The notes: a model not told the origin generated them from the letters alone. 64,000 bases of DNA from Anderseniella sp963700895 (GCA_963700895.1 CAVOZI010000022.1:89331-153330), one strand, 5' to 3'. Positions 26,229 through 35,550 are shown, counted from the stretch's first letter. A program made the numbers and translations.

Positions 26229-26762
26229 ATGCTCAGACGGACTTTCCTGATAGCTCTTCCGGCTTTTCTCGCGCCCGGCATTGCCTTGGCACATTCGCCG
26301 TGGGGGCAGTACGTTGTTTATCGCCAGAAGCATCTACTGGTACTTAGTACCCGCGATGACGCTGCAAGCTACCCTTATTCGAAGCGGCTGGTTGAGGTAA
26401 TCAACAAGGGCGCGCCGGAAGCCAGCGCCCGGCCCGCAAGGGCTATCAATCTGGACAGGGCGTACAACCTGTTGCGCTCGGACCAGTTTCAGTTTGCGCT
26501 GTTGTCTGCTGCCAACGTCGAGGCCATGCGAACTGCAGCTGGCCAGTTCAGCGGGAAACCCGCACTCGATCTCAGGACAGTCTACAAGTTCGACGATCTG
26601 GAATTCGTTGTGCGGGCCGACTTCCCCGACAATCTCGTTTCAATCGTCACCGATGCGGTGCTGTCCAACATCAGTGCACTTCCCGGCGCATTGCCGCCGG
26701 AAGATGTGTTGCAGTTGCCAAATCTTCATGTTGGCGCCCGCGAGGCCATCCAGCGCCAGTAA
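26229..26762 (+). CDS. exported TAXI/periplasmic-binding-like protein, short
   Basis: A 177-residue protein with a clear signal peptide (MLRRTFLIALPAFLAPGIALA). The mature part resembles half of a TAXI-type TRAP solute receptor: a domain containing INLDRAYNLLRSDQFQFALLS and LRTVYKFDDLEFVVRADFP. It is about half the usual receptor length, and no TRAP permease is nearby. Position after the acetamidase suggests a role in sensing or handling an amide, but this is inference. ATG 26229 begins exactly at the signal peptide. Confidence 0.65.
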   Translation: MLRRTFLIALPAFLAPGIALAHSPWGQYVVYRQKHLLVLSTRDDAASYPYSKRLVEVINKGAPEASARPARAINLDRAYNLLRSDQFQFALLSAANVEAMRTAAGQFSGKPALDLRTVYKFDDLEFVVRADFPDNLVSIVTDAVLSNISALPGALPPEDVLQLPNLHVGAREAIQRQ

Positions 26763-26786
26763 CCGGCCACCTCCAGCCTTATCTCC

Positions 26787-29700
26787 TCACCGCTCCACTT
26801 CCATGCTCATCAGAGCGGCATTGCCGCCGGACGCCGTGGTGTCCACTGACAGCACCCGTTCAGCTGCAAACCGGTAGAGATAGTGCGGACCGCCGGCCTT
26901 CGGCCCCGTTCCCGACAGGCCCTCGCCACCGAACGGCTGCGAGCCGACGATGGCGCCGATCTGGTTGCGGTTGACGTACATGTTGCCGACACGCACCGAG
27001 CGCGCCACCTGCTCCACGGTGTCCTCGATGCGCGAGTGCAGCCCCAGCGTCAGGCCATAGCCGGTGGCGTTCAGCGCCTCGCACACCTTGTCCAGCCTGT
27101 CGGCCTTGTAGCGGACCACGTGCAGGCACGGCCCGAACACCTCTTCCTTCAGCGGTGCGAGCGATGGCAATTCATAGATCGCTGGCGTGACGAACGTGCC
27201 AGCCTTGCACGCCGCCGGCATGGGCAGATCGATCAGCGTCCTCATTTCCCGCGCCATGCGTGCCTTGTGGGCCTCCAGCCGGTCCTTCGCCTCGATATCA
27301 ATGACCGGGCCGACGTCGGTCGAGAAGTCGAGCGGATCACCCACCTTCAGCTCTTCAGTCGCGCCTACCAGCATGTCGATGGTTCGCTTCGCCGCCTCTT
27401 CCTGCACGAACAGGATACGCGCGGCGGAACAACGCTGCCCGGCTGAATCAAAGGCCGACAAGATGAGGTCGCGCACCGCCTGCTCCGGCAAGGCGGACGA
27501 GTCCACGATCATCGCATTCATGCCGCCGGTCTCGGCAATCAGCGGCAGGATGGCGCCATGGCGCGCCGCCAGCGCGCGGTTGATGATGTGCGCCGTCTGG
27601 GTCGAGCCGGTAAACGCCACGCCACCGAGCAGCGGGTGCTTCAGCAGCGTCGCGCCAATGCGCGCACCGTCGCCGGGCAGAAGCGACAACACCTCCGCCG
27701 GCACGCCCGCCTGGTGCATCAGCTTCACCGCCTCGTAGGCAATGAGCGGCGTCTGCTCCGCAGGCTTGGCCAGCACCGTATTGCCGGCCGCCAGCGCTGC
27801 CGCCATTTGCCCGCTATAGATCGCCAGCGGGAAGTTCCACGGTGCGATGCAGGCAAATACGCCCCGGCCATGCAGCCGCAGTTCGTTGTGCTCGCCAGTT
27901 GGGCCGGGCATGCCCTCTGGTGAATGGAATTTCTCCCGCGCCTGCGCCGCATAATAGCGCAGGAAGTCCACTGCCTCGCGCAGGTCGGCGTGGGCATTGT
28001 CGAGCGTCTTGCCGGCCTCGCGGATCAGCAGCGCATAGAGCTTTGGCGCATTCTGTTCGTAAAGGTCAGCGGCTTGCTCCAGCACCTTCGCCCTGCCCTC
28101 TCCCCCCAACCCGTCCCAGCCGGCTTGCGCCTTGTCCGCCGCCTTGATGGCGGCTTCGACCTGTGCGTCAGAAGCCTCCGAAATGCTGCCGACCTTGACC
28201 GAGCGGTCATGCGGCGAGGTGATATCGTGCGGGCGCTCGCCTTTCGCGCTGCCGGGCACCAGCGCCGTGGCGTCGACCGGAGACTTGAGGGCCGCTTCGA
28301 TCTGCTGCATCAGCGGTGTGCGCGTAGCGTCGTCCCACAGCGGCAACCCGGCGGAGTTTTGGCGCGGGCTGAAGATGGCGCGCGGTTCGGCGATGCGCGG
28401 ATGCGGAAGACTGTCGAGGTGGCGCACCACCGCCACCGGATCCTCGACGATGTCCTCAATCGGCGCCTCGTCGTCGGCCAGCCGGTTCACGAACGAGGTA
28501 TTGGCGCCGTTTTCCAGCAAGCGTCGCACCAGGTAAGCCAGCAGGTCCTCGTGGCTGCCCACCGGCGCATAGATGCGGCACGGTTGGGCCAGCCCTTCGG
28601 CGCTTGTCACCGCGTCATAGAGCGCCTGCCCCATGCCGTGCAGCCGCTGGAATTCGAACTCCCGGTCGTTGCCTGCCATCACCGACACCGCAGCCACCGT
28701 GTGGGCATTGTGGGTGGCGAACTGTGGGTAAAACGCGTCGCGGTGCTTCAGCAGATACCGCGCACAGGCAAGATAGGAAACGTCGGTCGAGACCTTGCGG
28801 GTGAACAGCGGAAAGCCCTCGTAGCCGCCGATCTGCGCCAGCTTGATCTCGGTGTCCCAGTAGGCGCCCTTGACCAGCCGCACCGGGAACCGCCGCCTGG
28901 TGTCACGCGCCAGTTGCGCCAGCCATTGCAGCGCCGGCATGGCGCGCCGGGAATAGGCCTGAACAGCCAGCCCCAACCCGTTCCAACCCTTGAGTTTTTC
29001 GTCGTGGGCAAGCCTCCCGAACAGCTTGAAGGAGAGCTCCAGCCGGTCAACCTCCTCGGCATCGATGGTGAGCGCCATGCCGCCTTCTTTTGCCTGTACG
29101 CACAGGGCAAGTATCCGCGGATACAGCTCGTCCATGACGCGGGCTTGCTTGCGGGCCTCGTAGCGCGGGTGCAGCGCCGAGAGCTTGACCGAGATCGACG
29201 GCAGTTCATGGATCGGCCGGTCCATCGGGTCGGACGCTGCAATGGCCTTGATGGCATCCGAATAGGACTGCCAGTAGCGCTCGGCATCCTTCATGGTGCG
29301 CGCCGCTTCGCCCAGCATGTCGTAGCTGAAGCGGTAGCCCTGCCCCTTCAGCGGCTTGGACACGTCCAGCGCCTCGGCAATGGTGCGGCCAAGCACGAAT
29401 TGCTTGCCCATGATCTTCATGGCGTGGCGCATGGCCTGCCGCACCACCGGCTCACCCGAGCGCTTGACGATGCGTGAGAAATAGCCGGACGGGTTCTTGA
29501 CCGCCTCGCCGCCCAGTTCCACGAACCGGCCCGTCAGCATCAGCCCCCAGGTCGAGGCGTTGACGAACAGCGAATCCGATGCGCCGAGGTGCTTTTCCCA
29601 GTCGCGCCCGCCGATCTTGTCGGCGATCAGCTTGTCGGCCGTGTGGTCATCGGGGATGCGCAGCAGCGCCTCGGCAAGGCACATCAGCACCACCCCCTCC

Positions 29701-29906
29701 TCGCTCGACAGCGAGTATTCCTGCATGAACTCGTCGACGCCGCCCTTCTGCTTGCGGCCCTTGCGCACCTGCTTGACCAGGCTGGTGGCCAGTTCCTGGG
29801 TCTTTTTCGCGTCGTCGCCGTCCAGCCGCGCCTGCGCAGCCAGGGTTCGCACCAGTTCGCTTTCATCGGCGAAAAGGTGGCTTGAAATCTGCGACAAATC
29901 GGGCAA
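26787..29906 (-). CDS. putA: bifunctional proline dehydrogenase / L-glutamate-gamma-semialdehyde dehydrogenase
   Basis: A 1,039-residue PutA that oxidises proline to glutamate through a channelled intermediate, at the inner membrane face. It has an N-terminal helical arm, an FAD-dependent PRODH barrel (about 130-480, ending RIYAPVGSHEDLLAYLVRRLLENG) and an NAD-dependent aldehyde dehydrogenase (about 550-1000) with catalytic Cys in SAGQRCSAARI and Glu in ETGGMN. It lacks the ribbon-helix-helix DNA-binding domain of E. coli PutA, consistent with control by the divergent Lrp-type gene. No ATG is available: TTG 29906 is the listed start. ATA at 29921, seven bases after GGAG, fits a start position better. 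Confidence 0.95.
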   Translation of the reverse strand: MPDLSQISSHLFADESELVRTLAAQARLDGDDAKKTQELATSLVKQVRKGRKQKGGVDEFMQEYSLSSEEGVVLMCLAEALLRIPDDHTADKLIADKIGGRDWEKHLGASDSLFVNASTWGLMLTGRFVELGGEAVKNPSGYFSRIVKRSGEPVVRQAMRHAMKIMGKQFVLGRTIAEALDVSKPLKGQGYRFSYDMLGEAARTMKDAERYWQSYSDAIKAIAASDPMDRPIHELPSISVKLSALHPRYEARKQARVMDELYPRILALCVQAKEGGMALTIDAEEVDRLELSFKLFGRLAHDEKLKGWNGLGLAVQAYSRRAMPALQWLAQLARDTRRRFPVRLVKGAYWDTEIKLAQIGGYEGFPLFTRKVSTDVSYLACARYLLKHRDAFYPQFATHNAHTVAAVSVMAGNDREFEFQRLHGMGQALYDAVTSAEGLAQPCRIYAPVGSHEDLLAYLVRRLLENGANTSFVNRLADDEAPIEDIVEDPVAVVRHLDSLPHPRIAEPRAIFSPRQNSAGLPLWDDATRTPLMQQIEAALKSPVDATALVPGSAKGERPHDITSPHDRSVKVGSISEASDAQVEAAIKAADKAQAGWDGLGGEGRAKVLEQAADLYEQNAPKLYALLIREAGKTLDNAHADLREAVDFLRYYAAQAREKFHSPEGMPGPTGEHNELRLHGRGVFACIAPWNFPLAIYSGQMAAALAAGNTVLAKPAEQTPLIAYEAVKLMHQAGVPAEVLSLLPGDGARIGATLLKHPLLGGVAFTGSTQTAHIINRALAARHGAILPLIAETGGMNAMIVDSSALPEQAVRDLILSAFDSAGQRCSAARILFVQEEAAKRTIDMLVGATEELKVGDPLDFSTDVGPVIDIEAKDRLEAHKARMAREMRTLIDLPMPAACKAGTFVTPAIYELPSLAPLKEEVFGPCLHVVRYKADRLDKVCEALNATGYGLTLGLHSRIEDTVEQVARSVRVGNMYVNRNQIGAIVGSQPFGGEGLSGTGPKAGGPHYLYRFAAERVLSVDTTASGGNAALMSMEVER

Positions 29907-29952
29907 ATCGGGCTGACTTATGGCTACACTCCGCGTGAAAGTCGATATCGTT

Positions 29953-29987
29953 ACATAGCTTTATCCACCCGGTGATTTCCGCTATGT
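29953..29987. promoter_or_regulatory. inverted repeat ACATAGC-N21-GCTATGT in the putA/regulator intergenic space
   Basis: A perfect 7-bp dyad (29953-29959 and 29981-29987) lies between the divergent putA and Lrp-type regulator genes. The half-sites are 28 bp apart, which suits an Lrp-family octamer contacting one DNA face. It is a candidate operator for proline-dependent activation of putA. Confidence 0.45.
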
Positions 29988-30039
29988 TTTTGTCCGTTTG
30001 CAGTGAAACCCTCTATTGCAGCCGTTATGGAGCACGTCA

Positions 30040-30525
30040 TTGAAGCTGGACACCTATGACATCAACCTGCTGGATGCGCTGCAGCAGGATGGCCGGGCAA
30101 GCATCGCCGAGCTGGCCAAACGGATCAACCTGTCCGCAACCCCGTGCGCCCAGCGGCTGCGCAAGCTTGAAGCGTCCGGCCTCGTTGCCGGATATCGCGC
30201 GCTCATTGATCCGCGCACACTCGGGCTCGATCTGCTGGTATTCATCGAGGTGACGCTCAAGGAAACCGGCGAGCAGACGCTGCAGGCGTTCAACGCCGCC
30301 ATTCGCGCCGTGCCGCACATTCTCGAGTGCCACATGGTGGGCGGCAACTTTGACTACCTGCTGAAGGCGCGGGTGGCCGACATGCCGCAGTACCGTGCGC
30401 TGCTCGGCAGCGAGATCGGATCGCTGCCCATGGTCCAGAGCACCCATTCCTATTTCGTCATGGAGGAGGTGAAGGACATGGGGGCCTTGCCGCTCAAGCC
30501 GGTGCGGACGGCGGGAAAAAGGTGA
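30040..30525 (+). CDS. putR: Lrp/AsnC-family regulator, probable PutR
   Basis: A 161-residue regulator with an N-terminal winged helix-turn-helix (ASIAELAKRINLSATPCAQRLRKLE) and a C-terminal RAM ligand-binding domain (LDLLVFIEVTLKE... HMVGGNFDYLLKARV). TTG 30040 is the likely start, because GGAG lies 7 bases before it and it yields the family N-terminus KLDTYDINLLDALQ; an earlier TTG at 30016 is the alternative. The divergent arrangement with putA matches PutR of Agrobacterium and Rhodobacter, which activates putA when proline is present. Confidence 0.88.
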   Translation: MKLDTYDINLLDALQQDGRASIAELAKRINLSATPCAQRLRKLEASGLVAGYRALIDPRTLGLDLLVFIEVTLKETGEQTLQAFNAAIRAVPHILECHMVGGNFDYLLKARVADMPQYRALLGSEIGSLPMVQSTHSYFVMEEVKDMGALPLKPVRTAGKR

Positions 30526-30577
30526 TAGGCTGAGCACCGGATACTTTCCATCAACCCGATTCCCGTGCCAACCGCCC

Positions 30578-31429
30578 ATGCCCAAGACCCTGCAGACTGT
30601 TCGCACCATAGAGGCCATGCGCCGGTGGGTGTCACGCTGGCGCGGCCAGGGCATGCGCTCGGCGGTGGTGCCCACCATGGGCGCGCTGCATGACGGACAC
30701 CTGCAGCTGGTCGAGCGCGGCTTGCGCATCGCCGACCGGGTGGTGGTGACCATCTTCGTCAATCCCGCCCAGTTTGGCCCTGGCGAGGACCTGGACGCCT
30801 ATCCGCGCACCGAGAAGCAGGACGTGTTGAAGCTGCGTGCCGCTGGCGCCCACGTGGTGTTCGCGCCCAACCGGCTGGAAATGTACCCGGAAGGATTTTC
30901 GGCAAAAGTATCGATGGGCGGCCCCGCCAGGGCCGGGCTGGAAGACGCCTACCGGCCGCACTTCTTTGATGGCGTTGCCACCGTAGTCGCCAAACTGTTG
31001 AATGCAGCGGGCTGCGATTACGCCATGTTTGGCGAGAAGGATTTCCAGCAGTTGAAGGTCGTCACCGCCATGGCGCGGGATCTCGCCATCCCGACGATCA
31101 TCGTCGGCGTACCCACGGTTCGCGAGGCAGACGGGCTGGCCATGTCGTCCCGCAATGCCTATCTCAGCGCGGCAGAACGCGCCACAGCGCCACTTTTGCA
31201 TCAGACGCTGCAGCAGCTCGCAACAGACATCCGCGCCGGCAAGAACATCGCACGGTCGTGCACGTCGGCCCGCCGCAAACTCGAAAAGGCCGGCTTCCGG
31301 CCTGATTACGTGGAGGCGCGGGCAGCCGAGACGCTTGCGCCGGTGAAAAAGCTCGGCGAAACCGAAATCCGGCTGCTGGCTGCGGCGTGGCTGGGCAAGA
31401 CGCGGCTGATCGACAATATCGCGGTTTGA
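30578..31429 (+). CDS. panC: pantothenate synthetase
   Basis: A 283-residue cytoplasmic enzyme joining pantoate and beta-alanine with ATP, in coenzyme A synthesis. The HIGH-like nucleotide motif (PTMGALHDGH), the FVNPAQFGPGED substrate loop, GEKDFQQL and the KMSK-like MSSRNAYLS are all in place. The C-terminal region (YVEARAAETL) is normal. panB is not in the window. A 75-residue membrane protein gene follows after 11 bp. Confidence 0.95.
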   Translation: MPKTLQTVRTIEAMRRWVSRWRGQGMRSAVVPTMGALHDGHLQLVERGLRIADRVVVTIFVNPAQFGPGEDLDAYPRTEKQDVLKLRAAGAHVVFAPNRLEMYPEGFSAKVSMGGPARAGLEDAYRPHFFDGVATVVAKLLNAAGCDYAMFGEKDFQQLKVVTAMARDLAIPTIIVGVPTVREADGLAMSSRNAYLSAAERATAPLLHQTLQQLATDIRAGKNIARSCTSARRKLEKAGFRPDYVEARAAETLAPVKKLGETEIRLLAAAWLGKTRLIDNIAV

Positions 31430-31440
31430 GGAGTGCTGCC

Positions 31441-31668
31441 ATGAATGGACTGGTTGGTATCTGGCTTGCCATGCGCGTTGTATCGTTCGTGCTCATGGCG
31501 TTCATCCTGGTGTTCATGATCGGCGGCCACGGCTGGGCAGCCACGGGGCGCGCCATTGCCTTCATCGAACCAAGATTGCTGGTGGAAAGTCCCATTGCCT
31601 TCGGCATCTGCGCGGCGATCTGGCTGGCGTGGGGCATCGCCTCCTGGCGCTTCCTGTTCGGAAAGTAG
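31441..31668 (+). CDS. small membrane protein of unknown function
   Basis: A 75-residue protein with two predicted transmembrane helices (about 4-27 and 49-72) and no recognised domain. ATG 31441 has GAGGAG eight bases upstream, which supports it as a real gene. It is probably co-transcribed with panC and is convergent with the DUF1489 gene, 7 bp away. Confidence 0.7.
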   Translation: MNGLVGIWLAMRVVSFVLMAFILVFMIGGHGWAATGRAIAFIEPRLLVESPIAFGICAAIWLAWGIASWRFLFGK

Positions 31669-31675
31669 AACCGGT

Positions 31676-32092
31676 CTACAGCAAGCCCAGTTCCGCCAGT
31701 TCGTTGCGCATCTTCTCCGGCATTCCGGCCACGTCATCTCCGCGCGGCAGGTCGGCAGGCGCGTCCTCCGGTTTCAGATAGCGCCAACCCTGGAACGGCC
31801 GCTTCGGCTGCGGGCGCACCGGTACGATGTCCTCGTCAAGCACGAGGTTGCAGCGGGTGATGCCATCGTCATCCTCGAACGGTTCGATGGCAATGATCTT
31901 CTGGCGGCAGCTCACCATCCCCTTGATCACCCAGTAAAGTGATCCCTTGCCGACGATCTCATCGGCGCGCTTCGGGATCATGCGCGTGGTGTGATAGATG
32001 CGCCCCACCGTACGCAGCCGCATTTCCTGCCAGTCGGCAAGGTCCTGGATGTCGGGTGCGCCAACGCAAAGCTTGAGGATATGAAGGGTCAT
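31676..32092 (-). CDS. DUF1489 family protein
   Basis: A 138-residue protein of the alphaproteobacterial DUF1489 family, function unknown. The start MTLHILKLCVGA and the segments TRMIPKRADEIV and KGSLYWVIKG are family features. There is no signal peptide or membrane helix. ATG 32092 was chosen over the upstream ATG, which adds 12 unmatched residues. Confidence 0.85.
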   Translation of the reverse strand: MTLHILKLCVGAPDIQDLADWQEMRLRTVGRIYHTTRMIPKRADEIVGKGSLYWVIKGMVSCRQKIIAIEPFEDDDGITRCNLVLDEDIVPVRPQPKRPFQGWRYLKPEDAPADLPRGDDVAGMPEKMRNELAELGLL

Positions 32093-32178
32093 GTACTGAC
32101 AATTCACCCGGCAGGTGGCTGGTTGCAACGCAAGCCCCGCCGCTTTGCACAGTTTTCTGAACCGGATGGTTCAAGCCT

Positions 32179-33050
32179 TCACAACCTGAAATAACCCGGA
32201 TCGAGTTCCTTCAACTGATACAGCGGCTCCGGCTTGACCCCGACATTGTGCCTGATCATCAGGTCCCCCAGCCCGTCGCCGTCAATCAGCGTGATGCGGC
32301 GCGGAATGGCAGCGACGAAAGCGTGGGCGGTTCTTGGCAGGAAGGCCGTGGTCACAAACACGCCCTTGGGCGCCTTGTGGGCTTCAAGCGAACCACAGAA
32401 GTCGCGCACCTCGTTGATCGGCACCTTTTTCGAAGGCTTGTAGCGCTTTGCCTGGAAGTAGAAGAAAACGAGCCCCAGTTCATCCTGGTAGATGACCCCG
32501 TCTACCCCACCGTCCGACCGGCCGCCAAGCCGGCGCGCCTTGTGCTGGCCGGAGCGAGAGGCGCATACCCCATCGCCACCAGCAGATCGAGGATCATCTG
32601 CTCGAAGAACGCCGGTTCCCGCGCGTGAACGAGTCCGAGCAGATCGCGCTTCAGACGGCGATTTGCCTGCCGGAACAGCCGGGCAAGATCACTGCCGTCT
32701 TCATCGCTGTCAGGTTCGAGTTCGGACGGGTTGATTGCGGCAGATGCACCCTCATACGAAACATAGGGTGTTGCGACCTCCCGGAGGCCGGGAGGACCCA
32801 CTGAATGTACCCGGGCGCCATCGGAAGACAGGCGAACCTTGCCTTCGATCGACAGGTAGGAAAGCGCCCACCGCAGGTCGTTTGATAGAGCCGTTTCCCT
32901 GCCGCTGCTCAACCGCGGACTTGCGCCGGCCGGGTCAAGGGACAAGGTTTCAGTGATCCGATCAAGAAGATCCTGAAAGCCGAGTTCGCCCCCGGCCTGC
33001 TCCACGATACGCAACGCAGGTTGCATGAGATCCCGGTAATCTGCCGCCAA
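32179..33050 (-). pseudogene. mrr: mrr-type restriction endonuclease gene, frameshifted
   Basis: Both halves of an Mrr restriction enzyme (attacks methylated DNA) are present but in different frames. The first (33050-about 32568) has the winged-helix N-domain and runs to VAMGYA. The second (about 32560-32179) carries the PD-(D/E)xK nuclease: GGRSDGGVDGVIY, FYFQAKRYK and the end ITLIDGDGLGDLMIRHNVGV. Restoring one G in TATGCGCC (32560-32568) gives the canonical MGYGASRSGQH junction, so a single-base deletion explains it. Either the gene is dead or there is a sequencing error. The start appears to be TTG, with no ATG near. Confidence 0.85.
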
Positions 33051-33116
33051 CTGCTGCGCCCCCGCGTTATTCTGCCCCCTCAGAGCCGACCAAACGTCAT
33101 CATTCCGGTACTGTGG

Positions 33117-33524
33117 TCACCATGTCTTCTCAAGTGGCTCGATGGGAGCTTCCGATTTCTTCCAGGCGCCAAATCCGCCGATCAGGTTGTAGACGGGCTT
33201 CAGACCCATGCGCTGGGCAACCTGGGTGGCAAGTGCAGAGCGCAAACCGCCTGCGCACATGAAAATGAACGGCCCATCGCCGCCAAAGAAATCCTTGTAA
33301 TACGGGCTTTCAGGATCGATCCAGAACTCGACCATCCCACGCGGCACGTGACGCGAGCTCGGCACCTTGCCGTCGCGCCACAGCTCGCGGATGTCTCGGA
33401 TGTCGATGAGGGTGGCGCCGTGGTTGTCGATCAGGTTTCGTGCGCCAGCAACGTCGACTTCCTGAATTTCCGCCTTGGCATCGGCGCACAGCTGCTTGAT
33501 TCCGATCTTGATGTCCTGCGGCAC
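33117..33524 (-). CDS. rhodanese-like domain protein
   Basis: A 135-residue single-domain rhodanese. The fold is clear from LIDIRDIRELWRDGKVPSSRHVPRG, and the catalytic cysteine loop is present as MCAGGLRS. It should transfer sulfane sulfur or act as a related sulfur carrier in the cytoplasm. The start appears to be GTG 33524. Neighbours do not specify a pathway. Confidence 0.88.
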   Translation of the reverse strand: MPQDIKIGIKQLCADAKAEIQEVDVAGARNLIDNHGATLIDIRDIRELWRDGKVPSSRHVPRGMVEFWIDPESPYYKDFFGGDGPFIFMCAGGLRSALATQVAQRMGLKPVYNLIGGFGAWKKSEAPIEPLEKTW

Positions 33525-33606
33525 CCCTGGCGCTCCCTTTGTGCTGAAAAGACAACCAAGGCTAGCGGCTGGACCGTTGAAGTCCAGACCTCATTCCGAA
33601 ACCCGG

Positions 33607-34806
33607 TCAGAGCCGCTTTGGCAGGTACCGCCACGCAATGGCGCCACAAATCGCCGACCAGACGCCAAGCGCCAGGAAAACCGCAGACAATGGTGCAAAC
33701 AGCAGCAAGATCGAGAACAGGGCTGTTGGCAGAAGTTCCGACAAATCCAGATAGGTACGGTACACGCCAGTCATCTCGGCGCGCTCGTGCGGGTGCACCG
33801 CGCGCAGGAAGGGGATCGAGCCAACCCCGTCAATGGCGGTGGCGGCGAGCGAGGCCGCGAGCAGCAGGCCAGCCGTGACATAGGGGTGATCTGCGCCCGC
33901 AAGGCCTGCGCCGAAAGTGCAGGCCGCCATGGCGAAGAATGCCATCGCGATCACCTGGCGCACGCCCACGCGCTGGGCATACCTGCCGAACAGGATGGCG
34001 GTAATGAGCATGGCGTTGCCTGCGGACACAAGGAATCCGCCGGCTTGCTTGCCAAGCCCGCTCTGCACCATGAGGATGGGCGCATAAACGAAGAAGACCA
34101 CCCAGAAACACGATCTGCCGAACGCGATCAGCCAGGCCAGCCTGAGCCTTGGCTGCCTGGCGAAGCGGCCGATGCTGGCCAGCGGGTTTGCCGGCTTTAC
34201 CTTGCCGGCGCGGATGGCCGTGTTGTCTGACAGGCGCAGGTACCAGAAAACTGCCAGCAGGATCAGTGAGCACACCGCGGTGAAGGCATGGGGCGCCCAA
34301 ACGCCATAGGTTGTGTACAGCCAGACACCCAGCGACGGCCCGATGGTCCACGAAAATGTGGCGAACGTCATCCGCATTGGCTCGACCCGCACATAGTCGT
34401 GCTTGCGGATGTGGTCGAGGATATAAAGGCTGGTGGTGACGTTCAGGCAGGCCGCACCGAACACCCGCAGGAACATTCCCGCCACCTGCCCTTCCAGCGT
34501 GTAGCTGGCCAGGGCAAGGGCAGCAAGGATCAGCGCCAACCCGCCAAACGAGTAGATGAAGCGCCGCGCCGTGCGTTGAATGAGCAGCGGAATGAGCAGG
34601 GTTCCGATCAGCGAGCCGATCGCCACGACCGTATAAGCCTGCGAAACCTTCTGGCTCGACTGAAGGAGGTCGTATGCCTGCAGCGCGATCACCGTAGCAA
34701 CGCTGGCGCGGGCCAGTGACTCGATAGCGAAAAGAAGGGTGAACGCGGCCGCGGTAGGCTTGGGCGCTGTCGGTAGCCAGATTGGATAGCGGGCGGAGAA
34801 ACCCAT
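33607..34806 (-). CDS. major facilitator superfamily transporter
   Basis: A 399-residue inner-membrane protein with about 12 hydrophobic helices, typical of an MFS uniporter or antiporter. No motif reveals the substrate. ATG 34806 is preceded by AAGGCGAG and preferred over a TTG 13 codons earlier. It stands alone, and no regulator is adjacent. Confidence 0.87.
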   Translation of the reverse strand: MGFSARYPIWLPTAPKPTAAAFTLLFAIESLARASVATVIALQAYDLLQSSQKVSQAYTVVAIGSLIGTLLIPLLIQRTARRFIYSFGGLALILAALALASYTLEGQVAGMFLRVFGAACLNVTTSLYILDHIRKHDYVRVEPMRMTFATFSWTIGPSLGVWLYTTYGVWAPHAFTAVCSLILLAVFWYLRLSDNTAIRAGKVKPANPLASIGRFARQPRLRLAWLIAFGRSCFWVVFFVYAPILMVQSGLGKQAGGFLVSAGNAMLITAILFGRYAQRVGVRQVIAMAFFAMAACTFGAGLAGADHPYVTAGLLLAASLAATAIDGVGSIPFLRAVHPHERAEMTGVYRTYLDLSELLPTALFSILLLFAPLSAVFLALGVWSAICGAIAWRYLPKRL

Positions 34807-35046
34807 GACGCTCGCCTTGAACAGTCCGACGGCATGCACCGGCAAGGCCTGCCGGCACTCATCCAGCTTCGTTATGTCAACAGCGCCGATTTGAAAAGCA
34901 CATTCGCGATGGCGTTACCTTCCGGACCGGCTCCAGCGGTGGCCCTCCCGGCCAATTTGCCGCCGGCAACCTTTCGTTAGGTCCTGTCACTGTATGGTGA
35001 GATCCGATTTCGAGTTTGTCGCGTGTGTCGAGAGGTTTGTGGAGTC

Positions 35047-35550
35047 ATGGGCAATAGTCTGTTTGGAAAGCTCAAGGGCGTACTGTCGCGAAAGAAGAAG
35101 TCCGACATCTCGACTGCGGCGCCGCAACCCCCGGCAACCGCCAATCTGTCCCGGATCGGACTGGGCGCCCGGGGCGTATCTGCGCACCAGCCGAACATGC
35201 CCGACATCAGTGGTTTCGCAGCGGCAATGACCGCAGGCCAGCCGGCCATGCAGCCTGTCTTCCATTCCACCGCCACGGAGATTTCGCCGGTTGGCGTGCA
35301 ATTCTTCGCCGAAGTTCCCCTGCAAGCGTCAGCAGAGGAAATCGTCCGCGTTTCGCGCTCCGCGTCGAACTGCATAAATGCTGAACTGTCACCTGCCGCA
35401 GATGGCACATGGAGCGTTTCCATCACGCTCAACATGGCGCCGGTTCCGCAGGAGATTCATACCGTCGAAAGCGTCCTGTCCGACTGGGCGGGCAAGCTGG
35501 GCGGCAGCGCCAAAGGCTGGGGTCTCGCCCAGGGCCGCGCCGCAGCGTAA
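35047..35550 (+). CDS. RraB-like (regulator of ribonuclease activity B fold) protein with novel N-terminal extension
   Basis: A 167-residue protein. The C-terminal half (about 85-165) matches the RraB/DUF695-like pattern: VQFFAEVPLQASAEEIVRV, WSVSITLNMAP, then LSDWAGKLGGSAKGWG at the end. RraB proteins inhibit RNase E in gammaproteobacteria. The first 80 residues are basic then low-complexity (KLKGVLSRKKK, Pro/Ala-rich) and unlike RraB. Its last 94 bp overlap the convergent aldo/keto reductase gene. Assignment is by pattern only. Confidence 0.5.
   Translation: MGNSLFGKLKGVLSRKKKSDISTAAPQPPATANLSRIGLGARGVSAHQPNMPDISGFAAAMTAGQPAMQPVFHSTATEISPVGVQFFAEVPLQASAEEIVRVSRSASNCINAELSPAADGTWSVSITLNMAPVPQEIHTVESVLSDWAGKLGGSAKGWGLAQGRAAA

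Noticed and set aside
27924..29477. 517-codon open frame on the plus strand across putA
   Set aside because: It is a shadow of the high-GC putA frame. The sequence is rich in Arg/His/Gln with no domain, and PutA on the other strand is complete.
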